DNA from: JALYGJ01 sp036558545
GTDB lineage: Bacteria > Chloroflexota > Limnocylindria > Limnocylindrales > CSP1-4
Direction of reading: 5' to 3'
Assembly: GCA_036558545.1 (NCBI GenBank)
Contig: DATBFJ010000117.1
Coordinates: 40,203 to 104,202 of the forward strand
DNA: 64,000 nt
The notes under the pieces: generated by a model
The model's input: the letters and a program-made list of their open reading frames with translations, nothing else
Databases searched by the model: none
What the model was told of the DNA's origin: nothing
Translations under genes and position numbers: made by a program
In this document: positions 1-8,741 of the stretch, one piece after another
Layout: every line of letters begins with the position of its first letter
Position numbering within the stretch: the stretch's first letter is position 1

Positions 1-1
1 G

Positions 2-43
2 CCAGGTCCGGCGCTCGTCGCACGGATGCCCAACCGCAACTAG
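2..43 (+). CDS. C-terminal end of an upstream gene (partial)
   Basis: Only the last 13 codons of a possible gene are inside the window (reading PGPALVARMPNRN, then TAG). The reason for listing it is the strong hairpin at 99-132, which sits where a terminator for a plus-strand gene would be, and which is followed by a short T-rich stretch in the plus direction. The function cannot be told from so short a tail, and the reading frame is not proven. Confidence 0.3.
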   Translation, partial: PGPALVARMPNRN

Positions 44-98
44 AAACCAAGCGCCCCAAGCAAATATCCAGCGGCCGCAGAGCCTCCTGCGCCGTCCA

Positions 99-132
99 AC
101 GATGCCGGTCGAAGACAGTCGACCGGCATCGT
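99..132. terminator. Bidirectional terminator-like hairpin
   Basis: Perfect 13-bp inverted repeat (left arm 99-111, right arm 120-132) with an 8-nt loop. It lies between the plus-strand tail ending at 43 and the stop codon of the minus-strand membrane protein gene at 136, so it would serve convergent genes. In the plus direction it is followed by GTCGTTTATC, a weak T-tract; in the minus direction there is no clear T-run. Confidence 0.55.
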
Positions 133-135
133 CGT

Positions 136-1248
136 TTATCTCACGCCCGGTGCCGCCTCCGTTGCTGTTGGAGTGGGTCGCGGGCCCTTGGTCTTGTCCG
201 AGACGATGTACGTGATGCCGCCGAAGATGATCACTGACAGCACGCTGATCGAGCGGTCGACAAGGACGATTGCTGCAGCCTGGGTCGGCGTTGCGCCATA
301 CAGCGAAGTGAGTATGACGACGACCGCGCCCTCGACGGCGCCGAGTCCGGCAGGAGTGAACGGTATTGCCGTCAAGAGTGACGCGATGAGCGCCACGAAG
401 AGCCCGCCGGAGATGCCCATCGGCAGGTTGAAGCCCATGGCCAGAACGACGAAGTAAAGCCTGAACGCCTCGGTCATCCAGATCAGGACGGTCAGCACCG
501 CGAGCAGGGGCACATTGCGTGCCTTGATCGAGAACAGGCCAGTCTCGAAACGGTCGTAGAAGTCAACCACGCGCGTTGGCAGCGGGAGGCGACGGACCAG
601 TCGGCTGCCAAAGTTCTTGACCAGGAACAGGCCAACGGCCAGCAGGGCAATGACCGCGAGGCCGATGGCGAAGATCACCTGCACCTCAGGCGACATGCCT
701 GAGCGGAAGCTCCAGAATCCGGCAGCCAGACCCAGCAGCACTATGGCGAATAGGTCGAAGACGCGCTCGATGAAGATCGTGCCAAAGGCCAGGCTCGCCG
801 ATGTTCCGTTATTGACCTTGACGAGATAGGCGCGATAGACGTCGCCCAGCTTGGCCGGAACCAGACAGTTGACGAGCCAGCTGATGAAGATGATCTCTGT
901 CGAATCACGAAGACGGATTGGGCTGCCCGCATTCCGGAGCAGGATCGCCCAGCGCCAGCCGCGCAACGGAAAGCCCAGGTAGTAGACGACGAACGCCGCG
1001 AGCAAGAGCCACAGGTTGGCCTGGCCAATCAGCGCCGGGAGCTGATCGAAGTGGAAGCTCGGGAACGCGACCAACACCAGGACGATGACCAGGATGGGAA
1101 TGATCAGCGAGACGATGGTGCGCGGGTCGCGCAGACGCGCCGAAAGCGGTGGCGGTGGCTCGCCGTGGTCTTCGTTGACCAGCGGGTAGTCGGGTATCGG
1201 TTCGTCAGTGCTTGGCGCTGGCGCCTTCAATTGATCGTCCGTGCTCAT
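136..1248 (-). CDS. Flippase-like integral membrane protein (lysylphosphatidylglycerol synthase TM region / UPF0104 family)
   Basis: 370-residue polytopic protein. After a soluble, Pro/Asp-rich first 40 residues there are about eight hydrophobic segments, typical of the UPF0104/AglD-like family related to the membrane domain of MprF. The segment WLVNCLVPAKLGDVYRAYLV near residue 125 matches the conserved family core (P-x-K-x-G-D-x-x-R). Members are thought to move or recognise lipid-linked substrates; no catalytic synthase domain is attached here, so true lysyl-PG synthesis is not supported. Its ATG overlaps the stop of the PHP gene by 3 nt, so it is the last gene of the atp-murA-mreB run, ending at the hairpin at 99-132. 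Confidence 0.8.
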   Translation of the reverse strand: MSTDDQLKAPAPSTDEPIPDYPLVNEDHGEPPPPLSARLRDPRTIVSLIIPILVIVLVLVAFPSFHFDQLPALIGQANLWLLLAAFVVYYLGFPLRGWRWAILLRNAGSPIRLRDSTEIIFISWLVNCLVPAKLGDVYRAYLVKVNNGTSASLAFGTIFIERVFDLFAIVLLGLAAGFWSFRSGMSPEVQVIFAIGLAVIALLAVGLFLVKNFGSRLVRRLPLPTRVVDFYDRFETGLFSIKARNVPLLAVLTVLIWMTEAFRLYFVVLAMGFNLPMGISGGLFVALIASLLTAIPFTPAGLGAVEGAVVVILTSLYGATPTQAAAIVLVDRSISVLSVIIFGGITYIVSDKTKGPRPTPTATEAAPGVR

Positions 1249-1967
1249 GCGACGCTGACCCGGCGATTGCCCCGAACCCGTTGGACCGCCTTGGCAAATG
1301 GCATGCCCAGCCTGATGAGTCGCGAGCCATGCGATGTGATCAGCTTGGGACCCGCAGCAAGAGCCGCACGAAACTCCTCGGCCGTATCGATCGGGCCATC
1401 GAGGATGGTGTACGAGACTCCGACCTCCATGACCGTGTGCGCGTCGGATGCGGCGACACCTGGCAGGTTGTTCGTCTGGGCGAACTCCGCGGCTCGGCGA
1501 TTGCCGTCGCCGACCATCAGTCGGGCATTCCAGGTCTCGACGTAGTCCAGTAACGGGATCACTCGCTCGAGCTCGCCCTCCCAGCCCTTGCGACCAGCAC
1601 CTGCCCGAAATCGGTCGAAAGGATGGGCGAGTCCGACCACGCCGCCCTGCTCGAGCACGGCCTGGGCGGCTTCATGCGGCGCCATCCCCGGCCCGATCGG
1701 CTTGCTGACATACAGCGCGATCAGGTCACCGGTGGACGTTCGGACCTCCTGGCCAATGATCACCGTCAGCGTCTCAGGCGCCGCGTCGCGCGCGCGCAGA
1801 GCGCCGTCAATCCCGTCGTGGTCAGTCACGGCGAGATGAGTCAGCCCACGCTGTGCGGCCGCGCGCGCGACCTGCTCAGGCCGCGACAGCGAGTCGAAGG
1901 AGGCGGATGTGTGGCAATGAAGATCGGCCAGCGAGCGGATCGTTCCGCTCGGATCGTTGGTACTCAG
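1245..1967 (-). CDS. PHP-domain metal-dependent phosphoesterase, probable CTG start
   Basis: PHP (polymerase and histidinol phosphatase) family hydrolase of the YciV/TrpH type; members hydrolyse phosphoesters such as 3'-phosphoadenosine 5'-phosphate or short oligonucleotides. The N-terminal motif ADLHCHTSASFDS (metal ligands H17 and H19) and LAVTDHDG (D49-H50-D51) are in one open frame, followed by GLAHPF and AASDAH. The first ATG/GTG/TTG of the frame is a GTG inside the TDHDG motif (1829), too late for a working enzyme. Reading back to the in-frame TAA there is no standard start. The best candidate is a CTG at 1965-1967 that overlaps the mreB stop as CTGA, giving 240 residues starting (M)STNDPSG. 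That start is inference; an ATC start ten codons later is the alternative. Confidence 0.75.
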   Translation of the reverse strand: MSTNDPSGTIRSLADLHCHTSASFDSLSRPEQVARAAAQRGLTHLAVTDHDGIDGALRARDAAPETLTVIIGQEVRTSTGDLIALYVSKPIGPGMAPHEAAQAVLEQGGVVGLAHPFDRFRAGAGRKGWEGELERVIPLLDYVETWNARLMVGDGNRRAAEFAQTNNLPGVAASDAHTVMEVGVSYTILDGPIDTAEEFRAALAAGPKLITSHGSRLIRLGMPFAKAVQRVRGNRRVSVA

Positions 1968-2953
1968 ATCTTTTGTACGAGCGACTTCCGAAAGAACTCG
2001 AAGTGCTCGAGCGCCAAACCAGTGCCGAGCGCGACGCAGTTAAGCGCATTCTCCGCCACGTGGCATGGAACGCCTGTGACCTGGGTGAGAAGTTTGTCGA
2101 TGTTTCGTAGCAACGCGCCACCACCACTCATGACCATGCCCTTGTCGATGATGTCGCTCGACAGCTCCGGCGGCGTCTCTTCGAGCACGCCGCGAACGGC
2201 ACCGACGATCTGCTGCAGAGGTGCCTCGAGGGCTTCCATCACCTCGGACGAAGTCAGTGGCACTGTTCGTGGCAGGCCGGCAATGAGATCGCGGCCACGC
2301 ACCTCCATGTGCAACTCGCGCTCGAGTGGCAGCGCGGTGCCGATCTGGATCTTGACCTCTTCGGCAGTGCGGTCACCGATCATGACGTTGTACTTCTTGC
2401 GCACGTAGTTGGCGATTGCTTCGTCGAATCGGTTGCCACCAACACGCACGGAACGCGCGACGACAATCCCGCCGAGCGAGATCACGGCGATCTCACTGGT
2501 ACCGCCGCCAATGTCGATGATCAGGTTGCCCGACGCGCCGGAGATGGGCACGTTGGCACCGATTGCGGCGGCCAGGGGCTCCTCGATCAAATATGCCTCG
2601 CGGGCGCCGGCCTTGAGGGCGGCATCGCGCACGGCGCGCTTCTCGACGCTCGTCACGCCTGACGGCACGCTGATCATCACGTCCGGCTTTGTGAACGACC
2701 GGCCGGCCTTCTTGATGAAGTAGCGCAGCATCGCCTCGGTGATGACGTAGTCGGCGATGACGCCATCTTTCATTGGACGGATCGCGGTGATGTTGCCCGG
2801 CGTTCGGCCGATCATCTCGCGCGCCTCTTCGCCAACGGCGACGATGTGATTGTCGTCACTGACTGCGACCACGCTCGGCTCGCGCGTAACGATGCCCCTG
2901 CCCTTGACATAGACAAGGATGTTGGCCGTGCCGAGATCAATACCAATTTTCAT
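1964..2953 (-). CDS. mreB: Rod shape-determining actin homologue MreB
   Basis: 329 residues, slightly shorter than the usual 335-345. Actin-fold ATPase that polymerises under the membrane and guides lateral wall synthesis. Visible motifs: phosphate-1 IGIDLGTANILVYVKG at the N-terminus, connect-1/phosphate-2 region IDIGGGTSEIAVIS near 150, and the adenosine motif VMSGGGALL near 280. The ATG overlaps the murA stop (ATGA), so wall precursor synthesis and cytoskeleton are coupled. mreC and mreD do not follow; mreD is with mrdA and rodA at 22-25.5 kb. Confidence 0.95.
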   Translation of the reverse strand: MKIGIDLGTANILVYVKGRGIVTREPSVVAVSDDNHIVAVGEEAREMIGRTPGNITAIRPMKDGVIADYVITEAMLRYFIKKAGRSFTKPDVMISVPSGVTSVEKRAVRDAALKAGAREAYLIEEPLAAAIGANVPISGASGNLIIDIGGGTSEIAVISLGGIVVARSVRVGGNRFDEAIANYVRKKYNVMIGDRTAEEVKIQIGTALPLERELHMEVRGRDLIAGLPRTVPLTSSEVMEALEAPLQQIVGAVRGVLEETPPELSSDIIDKGMVMSGGGALLRNIDKLLTQVTGVPCHVAENALNCVALGTGLALEHFEFFRKSLVQKI

Positions 2954-4290
2954 CTGCTGGTCACGGCCCCTTCAGAGACACGCTCGATCTGCGCACCGAG
3001 ATCGAGGAACTTGCCTTCGATGTTCTCATAACCCCGCCGAACGTGGTGCGCGCCATGAATCAAGCTCGTGCCATCGGCGGCGAGGGCGCCCAGAATGAGC
3101 GAGGCGCCGGCGCGCAGGTCACCCATCTCGACTTCGGCACCGCGCAGCGGCGAAGGTCCGGCGATCGAGGCGTGGTGGGTGTCGAGCAACTCGACCTGCG
3201 CGCCGAGCTTGCGCAGCTCGGAAAGCCACTCCAAACGGTCCTCGAAGATAGTCTCGTGGAGTTGGCTCGTGCCGTTGGCCTGGCTGAGCAACACGGACGT
3301 TGGCGACTGCAGGTCAGTGGCCAGACCGGGATACGGCGCGGTCTCGATGTCGCATGATCGGAATGCGCCGCGGATATCCGGGTCGCAGTGGACCTCGATG
3401 GTGTCGCGGCCGCATGCGACGGGCACGCCAATGTCAGAGACGACGTCCAGGAACGAACCGAGGTTGTCACACGGGGCCGACTCGATGGTCATATCGCCGC
3501 CGGTAACTGCGGCGGCGACAACGAATGTGCCCGCTTCTATCCGATCGGCCATGACCCGGTGCTCCGTTCCGCGCAGGCGGCGTTGGCCCTCGACGACCAC
3601 GGTCTCAGGATCGGTGCGCTCGACCTCGGCACCCATCTTCTGGAGCATCAGGATCAGGTCGTCGACCTCCGGCTCACGCGCCGCCGGACGGATCACGGTG
3701 CGGCCTTCCGCCAGCGTTGCGGCCAGGATCGCGTTCTCTGTGCCCATTACGGTCACCTGCGGAAAGGTGATCTCACTGCCGCGCAGTCGGCCGGGAGTGC
3801 GCGCGAAGTAGTAGCCGTTGCGGTACTCGATGTCCGCGCCCATCGCGCGCATGGCATCAACGTGCAGGTTGACCGGGCGGCGACCGATCCGGTCGCCGCC
3901 CGGGTTGCTCATGATCACGCGGCCGAAGCGCGCCAGGAGCGGCCCGAGCAGGATGAAGCTGGCGCGCATCTTCGCCGCGGCCTCGAGCGGCACGAACAGC
4001 CACTCGACCTCGCCCGCGGCGATCTCGTACGTGTTCGGCGACGGATGATCGACCGTGACGCCTATGTCGCGCAGCACGCCGACCATGACGCGCACGTCCT
4101 CGATCTCCGGGACGTTGGTGAAGCGGCAGCGCTCACCGGTAAGCGTCGCGGCGGCCAACATCTTGAGCGCGGCATTCTTGCTGCCGCTGATCTGGACATG
4201 ACCACGCAGCGGCCGACCGCCCGTGACCCGGAAGGCCTGCCGCTCGACTGGTAGGTCCTGGTATTCCCAGTGAAACCGACGATCAGCCAC
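2950..4290 (-). CDS. murA: UDP-N-acetylglucosamine 1-carboxyvinyltransferase MurA with Asp in the active-site loop
   Basis: Catalyses enolpyruvyl transfer from PEP to UDP-GlcNAc, the first committed step of peptidoglycan synthesis, in the cytosol. 446 residues; the family core begins at FRVTGGRPLRGHVQISGSKN (about residue 20), so there is an N-terminal extension of some 18 residues. The loop that normally reads PGGC-x-IG-x-RP reads PGGDRIGRRP here, so the fosfomycin-alkylated Cys (Cys115 in E. coli) is Asp133. An Asp at this site is active and fosfomycin-resistant in Mycobacterium tuberculosis MurA. Lies 3 nt after atpC and overlaps mreB, an atpC-murA linkage also known in Firmicutes. Confidence 0.95.
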   Translation of the reverse strand: MADRRFHWEYQDLPVERQAFRVTGGRPLRGHVQISGSKNAALKMLAAATLTGERCRFTNVPEIEDVRVMVGVLRDIGVTVDHPSPNTYEIAAGEVEWLFVPLEAAAKMRASFILLGPLLARFGRVIMSNPGGDRIGRRPVNLHVDAMRAMGADIEYRNGYYFARTPGRLRGSEITFPQVTVMGTENAILAATLAEGRTVIRPAAREPEVDDLILMLQKMGAEVERTDPETVVVEGQRRLRGTEHRVMADRIEAGTFVVAAAVTGGDMTIESAPCDNLGSFLDVVSDIGVPVACGRDTIEVHCDPDIRGAFRSCDIETAPYPGLATDLQSPTSVLLSQANGTSQLHETIFEDRLEWLSELRKLGAQVELLDTHHASIAGPSPLRGAEVEMGDLRAGASLILGALAADGTSLIHGAHHVRRGYENIEGKFLDLGAQIERVSEGAVTSR

Positions 4291-4293
4291 GAA

Positions 4294-4722
4294 TCAGCCG
4301 CGCGAGCGCGGTCCCTCGCGACGATGTCGTTCGGCGACGCGGATGCGCAGCAGGGCGCGTTGAAGGGCAGCGCGAGCGCGGGCGAGATCGGCTGGCTCTT
4401 CGAATCCCTCCGACAGCTGCCGCTCCGCCTCTCGGCGGGCCTCCATCGCTTTCTCGAGATCGATCTCCGAGGCCATGTCAGCCGTCTCGGCCATGACCAC
4501 GACCTTGTCCGGCCTGACCTGCAGGAAGCCACCCGCAATCGCGAAGTATTCGACGTCGCCCCCCCTGCGGATGCGCAGCTCCCCGAATCCAAGCGTCGTC
4601 AACAGTGGCGCATGGTGCGGCAGGATCCCAAGCTCCCCCTCGACCCCCGGGCACACGACCGAATCAACCTGGTCACTGAAGACCTGCCGTTCCGGCGTGA
4701 CTATTTCGAGAAGTAGCGGCAT
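4294..4722 (-). CDS. atpC: ATP synthase F1 subunit epsilon
   Basis: 142 residues. N-terminal beta-sandwich (LEIVTPERQVFSDQVDSVVCPGVEGELGILPHHAPLLT) followed by the C-terminal helical hairpin (residues about 88-135). Links the central stalk to the c ring and can inhibit ATP hydrolysis through the C-terminal helices. It is separated from atpD by 140 nt, while the other F1 genes are 14-46 nt apart, and that gap can form hairpins. Confidence 0.95.
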   Translation of the reverse strand: MPLLLEIVTPERQVFSDQVDSVVCPGVEGELGILPHHAPLLTTLGFGELRIRRGGDVEYFAIAGGFLQVRPDKVVVMAETADMASEIDLEKAMEARREAERQLSEGFEEPADLARARAALQRALLRIRVAERHRREGPRSRG

Positions 4723-4862
4723 TCAGGAAGTCCAGACGTGTGAAGCGGGTGGGGAGTGGCGTTCGCTCGAAGCAGTGGCTGCGCCGCCGCGCGGGTGACG
4801 CGTGGGCGTCGCGTCGATCCAGGGGCTCCCTTGGCGCGCAGCAGAACCCGCGCTGAGCACGT
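4723..4862 (-). other. atpD-atpC spacer with inverted repeats
   Basis: 140-nt gap inside an otherwise compact operon; no ORF of interest. It contains a 6-bp perfect stem GACGCG/CGCGTC (4797-4802 with 4810-4815) and a 5-bp stem GCGCG/CGCGC (4834-4838 with 4849-4853). Neither is followed by a T-run, so full termination is doubtful; mRNA processing or partial attenuation is possible. Confidence 0.4.
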
Positions 4863-6266
4863 TCAAGCGGCCAACTTTTTGGCGTTCTCGCGAACGTCGT
4901 CGAGGGTGCCCGCCAGGAAGAATGCCTGCTCCGGCAACTCGTCGGCCTTGCCGTCGAGGATCTCCTTGAAGCTCGCCACGGTGTCCTTGATTGCGACGTA
5001 CTTGCCGGGGCGGCCGGTGAACACCTCGGCGACGAAGAACGGCTGGCTCATGAAGCGCTGCAGGCGCCGGGCGCGAGCGACCAGAGCCTTGTCCTCCTCG
5101 GAAAGCTCGTCGATGCCGAGGATCGCGATGATGTCCTGGAGGTCTCTGTAACGCTGCAGGACACGCTGCGTCTCGCGCGCGACGTCGTAATGCTCCTGGC
5201 CGACTACGAGCGGATCGAGCACGCGCGAGGTCGACGTCAGCGGGTCGACAGCCGGATAGATGCCCAGCTCGGTCAGATAGCGCTCGAGTCGAATGGTCGA
5301 GTCGAGGTGACCAAAGGCAGTTGCCGGCGCCGGATCGGTGTAGTCGTCGGCGGGCACGTAGACCGCCTGCAGAGAAGTGATCGAACCCGTCTTGGTCGAG
5401 GTGATGCGCTCCTGCAGACCGGCCATCTCAGTGGCCAGGTTGGGCTGGTAGCCCACGGCCGAAGGCATCCGGCCGAGGAGTGCGGACACTTCCGAGCCTG
5501 CCTGGGTGAAGCGAAAGATGTTGTCGATGAACAGCAGGACGTCGCGTCCCTCGTCGCGGAAGAACTCCGCGAAGGTCAGGCCGGTCAGCGCCACGCGCAG
5601 GCGTGCGCCGGGCGGCTCGTTCATCTGCCCGAACGCCATCACGGTCTTCTCGATGACGCCCGACTCGGTCATCTCGTGGAGAAGGTCGTTGCCTTCACGA
5701 GAGCGCTCGCCGACACCAGCGAAGACGGAATAGCCACCGTGCTCCTGGGCGACGTTGCGGATCAGCTCCTGGATGATGACGGTCTTGCCCACGCCGGCAC
5801 CGCCGAAGATGCCGACTTTGCCGCCCTTTGCGAACGGCGCGATCAGGTCGATGACCTTGAGGCCGGTCTCGAAGACCTCGGTCGCAGTCGTGAGCTCCTC
5901 GAACTCGGGTGCCGCCCGGTGAATCGGGTAGCGCTGGTCGGTCTTGACCGGTCCCTTCTCGTCGATCGGCTGCCCAAGAACGTTGAACACGCGCCCGAGC
6001 GTGGCGGGGCCCACCGGGACGCTGATCGGTGCGCCCGTATCGCTGGCCGTGGCGCCGCGCGCGAGGCCGTCAGTGGTGGTCATGGCGACCGTGCGCACCC
6101 AGTTGTTGCCGAGGTGTTGCTGGACCTCGACGATCAGCGGATCGCCCTCGCGGTTGACCTCGACCGCGTTGAAGATGGCGGGCAACTGCCCGGCCGGGAA
6201 CTCGATGTCGACCACCGGGCCGGTGATCGCGATCACTCGTCCGGAAGCCGGTGCGGCTACTGCCAT
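4863..6266 (-). CDS. atpD: ATP synthase F1 subunit beta
   Basis: 467 residues, the catalytic nucleotide-binding subunit of F1. Walker A GGAGVGKT near residue 155, the catalytic Glu in AGVGERSREGNDL (about 185), Walker B VLLFIDNIFRF, the ALLGRMPSAVGYQPNLATEM signature and the DELSEEDK (DELSEED-type) lever region near 395 are all present. Slightly N-extended relative to E. coli (starts MAVAAPASGRVIAITGPVVDIEF). Confidence 0.97.
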   Translation of the reverse strand: MAVAAPASGRVIAITGPVVDIEFPAGQLPAIFNAVEVNREGDPLIVEVQQHLGNNWVRTVAMTTTDGLARGATASDTGAPISVPVGPATLGRVFNVLGQPIDEKGPVKTDQRYPIHRAAPEFEELTTATEVFETGLKVIDLIAPFAKGGKVGIFGGAGVGKTVIIQELIRNVAQEHGGYSVFAGVGERSREGNDLLHEMTESGVIEKTVMAFGQMNEPPGARLRVALTGLTFAEFFRDEGRDVLLFIDNIFRFTQAGSEVSALLGRMPSAVGYQPNLATEMAGLQERITSTKTGSITSLQAVYVPADDYTDPAPATAFGHLDSTIRLERYLTELGIYPAVDPLTSTSRVLDPLVVGQEHYDVARETQRVLQRYRDLQDIIAILGIDELSEEDKALVARARRLQRFMSQPFFVAEVFTGRPGKYVAIKDTVASFKEILDGKADELPEQAFFLAGTLDDVRENAKKLAA

Positions 6267-6292
6267 GTCCTGTCCAATCCTCCTTCGGGTCG

Positions 6293-7144
6293 CTACTGCG
6301 CCTGGGCGCCGGTCGCGATCTCGATCATCTCGCGAGTGATGTTCGCCTGGCGAACCTTGTTGTACGTGAGGGTCAGATCCTCGATGAGCTCCTGCGCGTT
6401 CTCGGTCGCGTTCTTCATCGCGACCATCTGCGCCGAGTAGAAGCTCGCCGTGAGCTCGAGCGCGGCCTGGTAGACGCGCGTGGCGACGTAGCGTGGCACG
6501 AGCTGCTCGAGAACAGCGCCCGGACTCGGCTCGAAGATGAACTGGTTGCCCGGAATGCCGTCCGTGTCATCGCTCGGCTGGATGGGCAGCAGCTGCTCGA
6601 CGACCGGTCGCTGGACGAGCGTCGATACGAAGCTCGGATAGACCAGGTCGATGCGGCTGTACGTGCCGTCGACGAAGTCGTCCGTCAGCAGGCGCGCGAC
6701 GGGAACCACGGCCGCAAAGGAGGGCCGCTCTCCGAAACCCTCGAACGTGGCCGCGATCGGCACGTGCGCGCGACGCATGGCGGCATGGCCCTTGCGACCA
6801 ACGGTGACGACCTTGAGATCGCCCTGCGCGTTGGTGATCTCCTCCGACGCGCGGCGGATGACGTTCGTGGACAGCGAACCGGCCAGTCCCCGATCGCTGG
6901 TCATCAGCACGAGCAGGCGTGTGCCGCCCTCGCGCTGGGCGAGCAGCGGATGCTCAGCCTCGCCCAGCACCGCCGCGATATCCGCGAGGACCTCGTCGAT
7001 CTTGTCGGCATACGGTCGAGCGGCGAGCGTCGCGTCCTGGGCGCGCTTCAGCTTCGAGGCGGCGACGAACTGCATGGCCCGCGTGATTTGCTTGATGTTG
7101 CGGACCGATCCGATGCGCCGCCGGATCTCGCGCTGACTTGGCAT
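6293..7144 (-). CDS. atpG: ATP synthase F1 subunit gamma
   Basis: 283 residues; the rotor shaft. The N-terminal helix (MPSQREIRRRIGSVRNIKQITRAMQFVAASKLKRAQ) and C-terminal helix (MKNATENAQELIEDLTLTYNKVRQANITREMIEIATGAQA) are the two conserved coiled-coil strands of the shaft. Between them lies the Rossmann-like domain with the conserved LVLMTSDRGLAGSLSTNVIRR. Confidence 0.96.
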   Translation of the reverse strand: MPSQREIRRRIGSVRNIKQITRAMQFVAASKLKRAQDATLAARPYADKIDEVLADIAAVLGEAEHPLLAQREGGTRLLVLMTSDRGLAGSLSTNVIRRASEEITNAQGDLKVVTVGRKGHAAMRRAHVPIAATFEGFGERPSFAAVVPVARLLTDDFVDGTYSRIDLVYPSFVSTLVQRPVVEQLLPIQPSDDTDGIPGNQFIFEPSPGAVLEQLVPRYVATRVYQAALELTASFYSAQMVAMKNATENAQELIEDLTLTYNKVRQANITREMIEIATGAQAQ

Positions 7145-7162
7145 GCTGCTCGACTGACCCTG

Positions 7163-8695
7163 CTAGGCCTGGAACGTCTGCTTGAACGATTCCGTCGCGT
7201 CGCGCAGGGCAGTGACGATCTCGTCGGTGAGCTCAGGCTTGGCGCCCAGCGTCTTGAGCACGTCCGGCTTCTCGCTCTCGAGGAAGCGATAGAAGCGCTG
7301 CTCGAAGTCGCGGATTCGGCCCGTCGGCAGGTCGTCGAGATAGCCGTTCGTGACGACCCACAGGATCGCAATCTGGTTCTCGACTGGGAGCGGCTCGTAC
7401 TGAGGCTGCTTGAGCACCTCTGACGTCTTCTCGCCGCGGGTCAGTTGATCGCGCGTGGCCTTGTCCAGGTCAGACGCGAACTGAGCGAACGCGGCGAGCT
7501 CGCGGTACTGGGCGAGGTCCAGCTTGAGCGGACCGGCCACCTTGCGCATTGCCTTGGTCTGTGCTGCCGATCCAACGCGTGACACCGAGATGCCCACGTT
7601 GAGCGCGGGCCGCTGGCCGGCGTTGAACAGGTCGGTCTCCAGGAACAGCTGGCCGTCGGTGATCGAAATCACGTTGGTGGGGATGTACGCAGACACGTCG
7701 CCGGCCTGCGTCTCGATGATCGGCAGTGCTGTCAGTGATCCGCCGCCGTTCTCCTCGTTGAGGCGCGCTGCCCGCTCGAGTAGTCGGGAGTGCAGGTAGA
7801 AGACGTCGCCCGGGTATGCCTCGCGGCCCGGTGGGCGGCGCAGCAGGAGCGACATCTCGCGGTACGCCCACGCGTGCTTGGTCAGGTCGTCATAGACGCA
7901 CAACGCGTCCTTGACCTCCTGATCGCCGATCTTGACGCCGTTCTCCATGATCTCTTCGCCCATCGCCGCACCGGCGTACGGAGCGAGGTACTGGAGCGGT
8001 GCGGGATCCTCGGCACCTGCGACGACCACGATCGTGTGCCCCATCGCGCCGTACTGCTCGAGTGTGGCCACGACCTTGCGCACCGTCGACATCTTCTGGC
8101 CGATGGCGACATAGATGCAGATCAGGCTTTTGCCCTTCTGGTTGATGATCGCGTCAACGGCGACGGCCGTCTTGCCAGTCTGGCGGTCGCCGATGATCAG
8201 CTCGCGTTGTCCGCGGCCGATGGGAATGAGCGCGTCGATCGCTTTGACGCCCGTCTGGACCGGGGTGTCGACGCTCTTGCGCTTGATGACGCCAGGCGCG
8301 ACGCGCTCGACCGGGCGACTCCTGGTCGTGTTGATCGGACCCTTGTCGTCGAGCGGGCGGCCCAGCGGGTCGACCACTCGCCCGATCAGCTCGGCACCGA
8401 CGGGAACCTCCACGACCCTGCCGGTCGTCTTGACCGTGTCGCCTTCCTTGATCTGGGTGTAATCACCCAGGATCACGGCGCCGACGGTCTCCTCCTCGAG
8501 GTTGAGGGCCATGCCCATGACTCCGCCCGGGAACTCGAGCAGCTCGGACGCCAGCGCGCCCTCGAGGCCGTAGACCTGGGCGATGCCGTCACCGACCTCG
8601 ACCACGGTGCCGACAGAGCGCATCTCCACGCCTGCGTCGAACTGGTCGATTGCCGACTTGATGATCGTCGTGATGTCTTCAGATCTGATCGCCAT
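7163..8695 (-). CDS. atpA: ATP synthase F1 subunit alpha
   Basis: 510 residues, usual length. Non-catalytic nucleotide-binding subunit of the F1 hexamer. Begins MAIRSEDITTIIKSAIDQF, with Walker A GDRQTGKTAVAVD near residue 170, the VYDDLTKHAWAYREMSLLLRRPPGREAYPGDVFYLHSRLLERAA block near 265-310, and the conserved arginine-finger neighbourhood NVGISVSRVGSAAQ near 370. Confidence 0.97.
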   Translation of the reverse strand: MAIRSEDITTIIKSAIDQFDAGVEMRSVGTVVEVGDGIAQVYGLEGALASELLEFPGGVMGMALNLEEETVGAVILGDYTQIKEGDTVKTTGRVVEVPVGAELIGRVVDPLGRPLDDKGPINTTRSRPVERVAPGVIKRKSVDTPVQTGVKAIDALIPIGRGQRELIIGDRQTGKTAVAVDAIINQKGKSLICIYVAIGQKMSTVRKVVATLEQYGAMGHTIVVVAGAEDPAPLQYLAPYAGAAMGEEIMENGVKIGDQEVKDALCVYDDLTKHAWAYREMSLLLRRPPGREAYPGDVFYLHSRLLERAARLNEENGGGSLTALPIIETQAGDVSAYIPTNVISITDGQLFLETDLFNAGQRPALNVGISVSRVGSAAQTKAMRKVAGPLKLDLAQYRELAAFAQFASDLDKATRDQLTRGEKTSEVLKQPQYEPLPVENQIAILWVVTNGYLDDLPTGRIRDFEQRFYRFLESEKPDVLKTLGAKPELTDEIVTALRDATESFKQTFQA

Positions 8696-8741
8696 CAGTT
8701 ACTCCGTTTGGTCGCTCGCGCGGGGTGTGCCAGCTTCTTTG

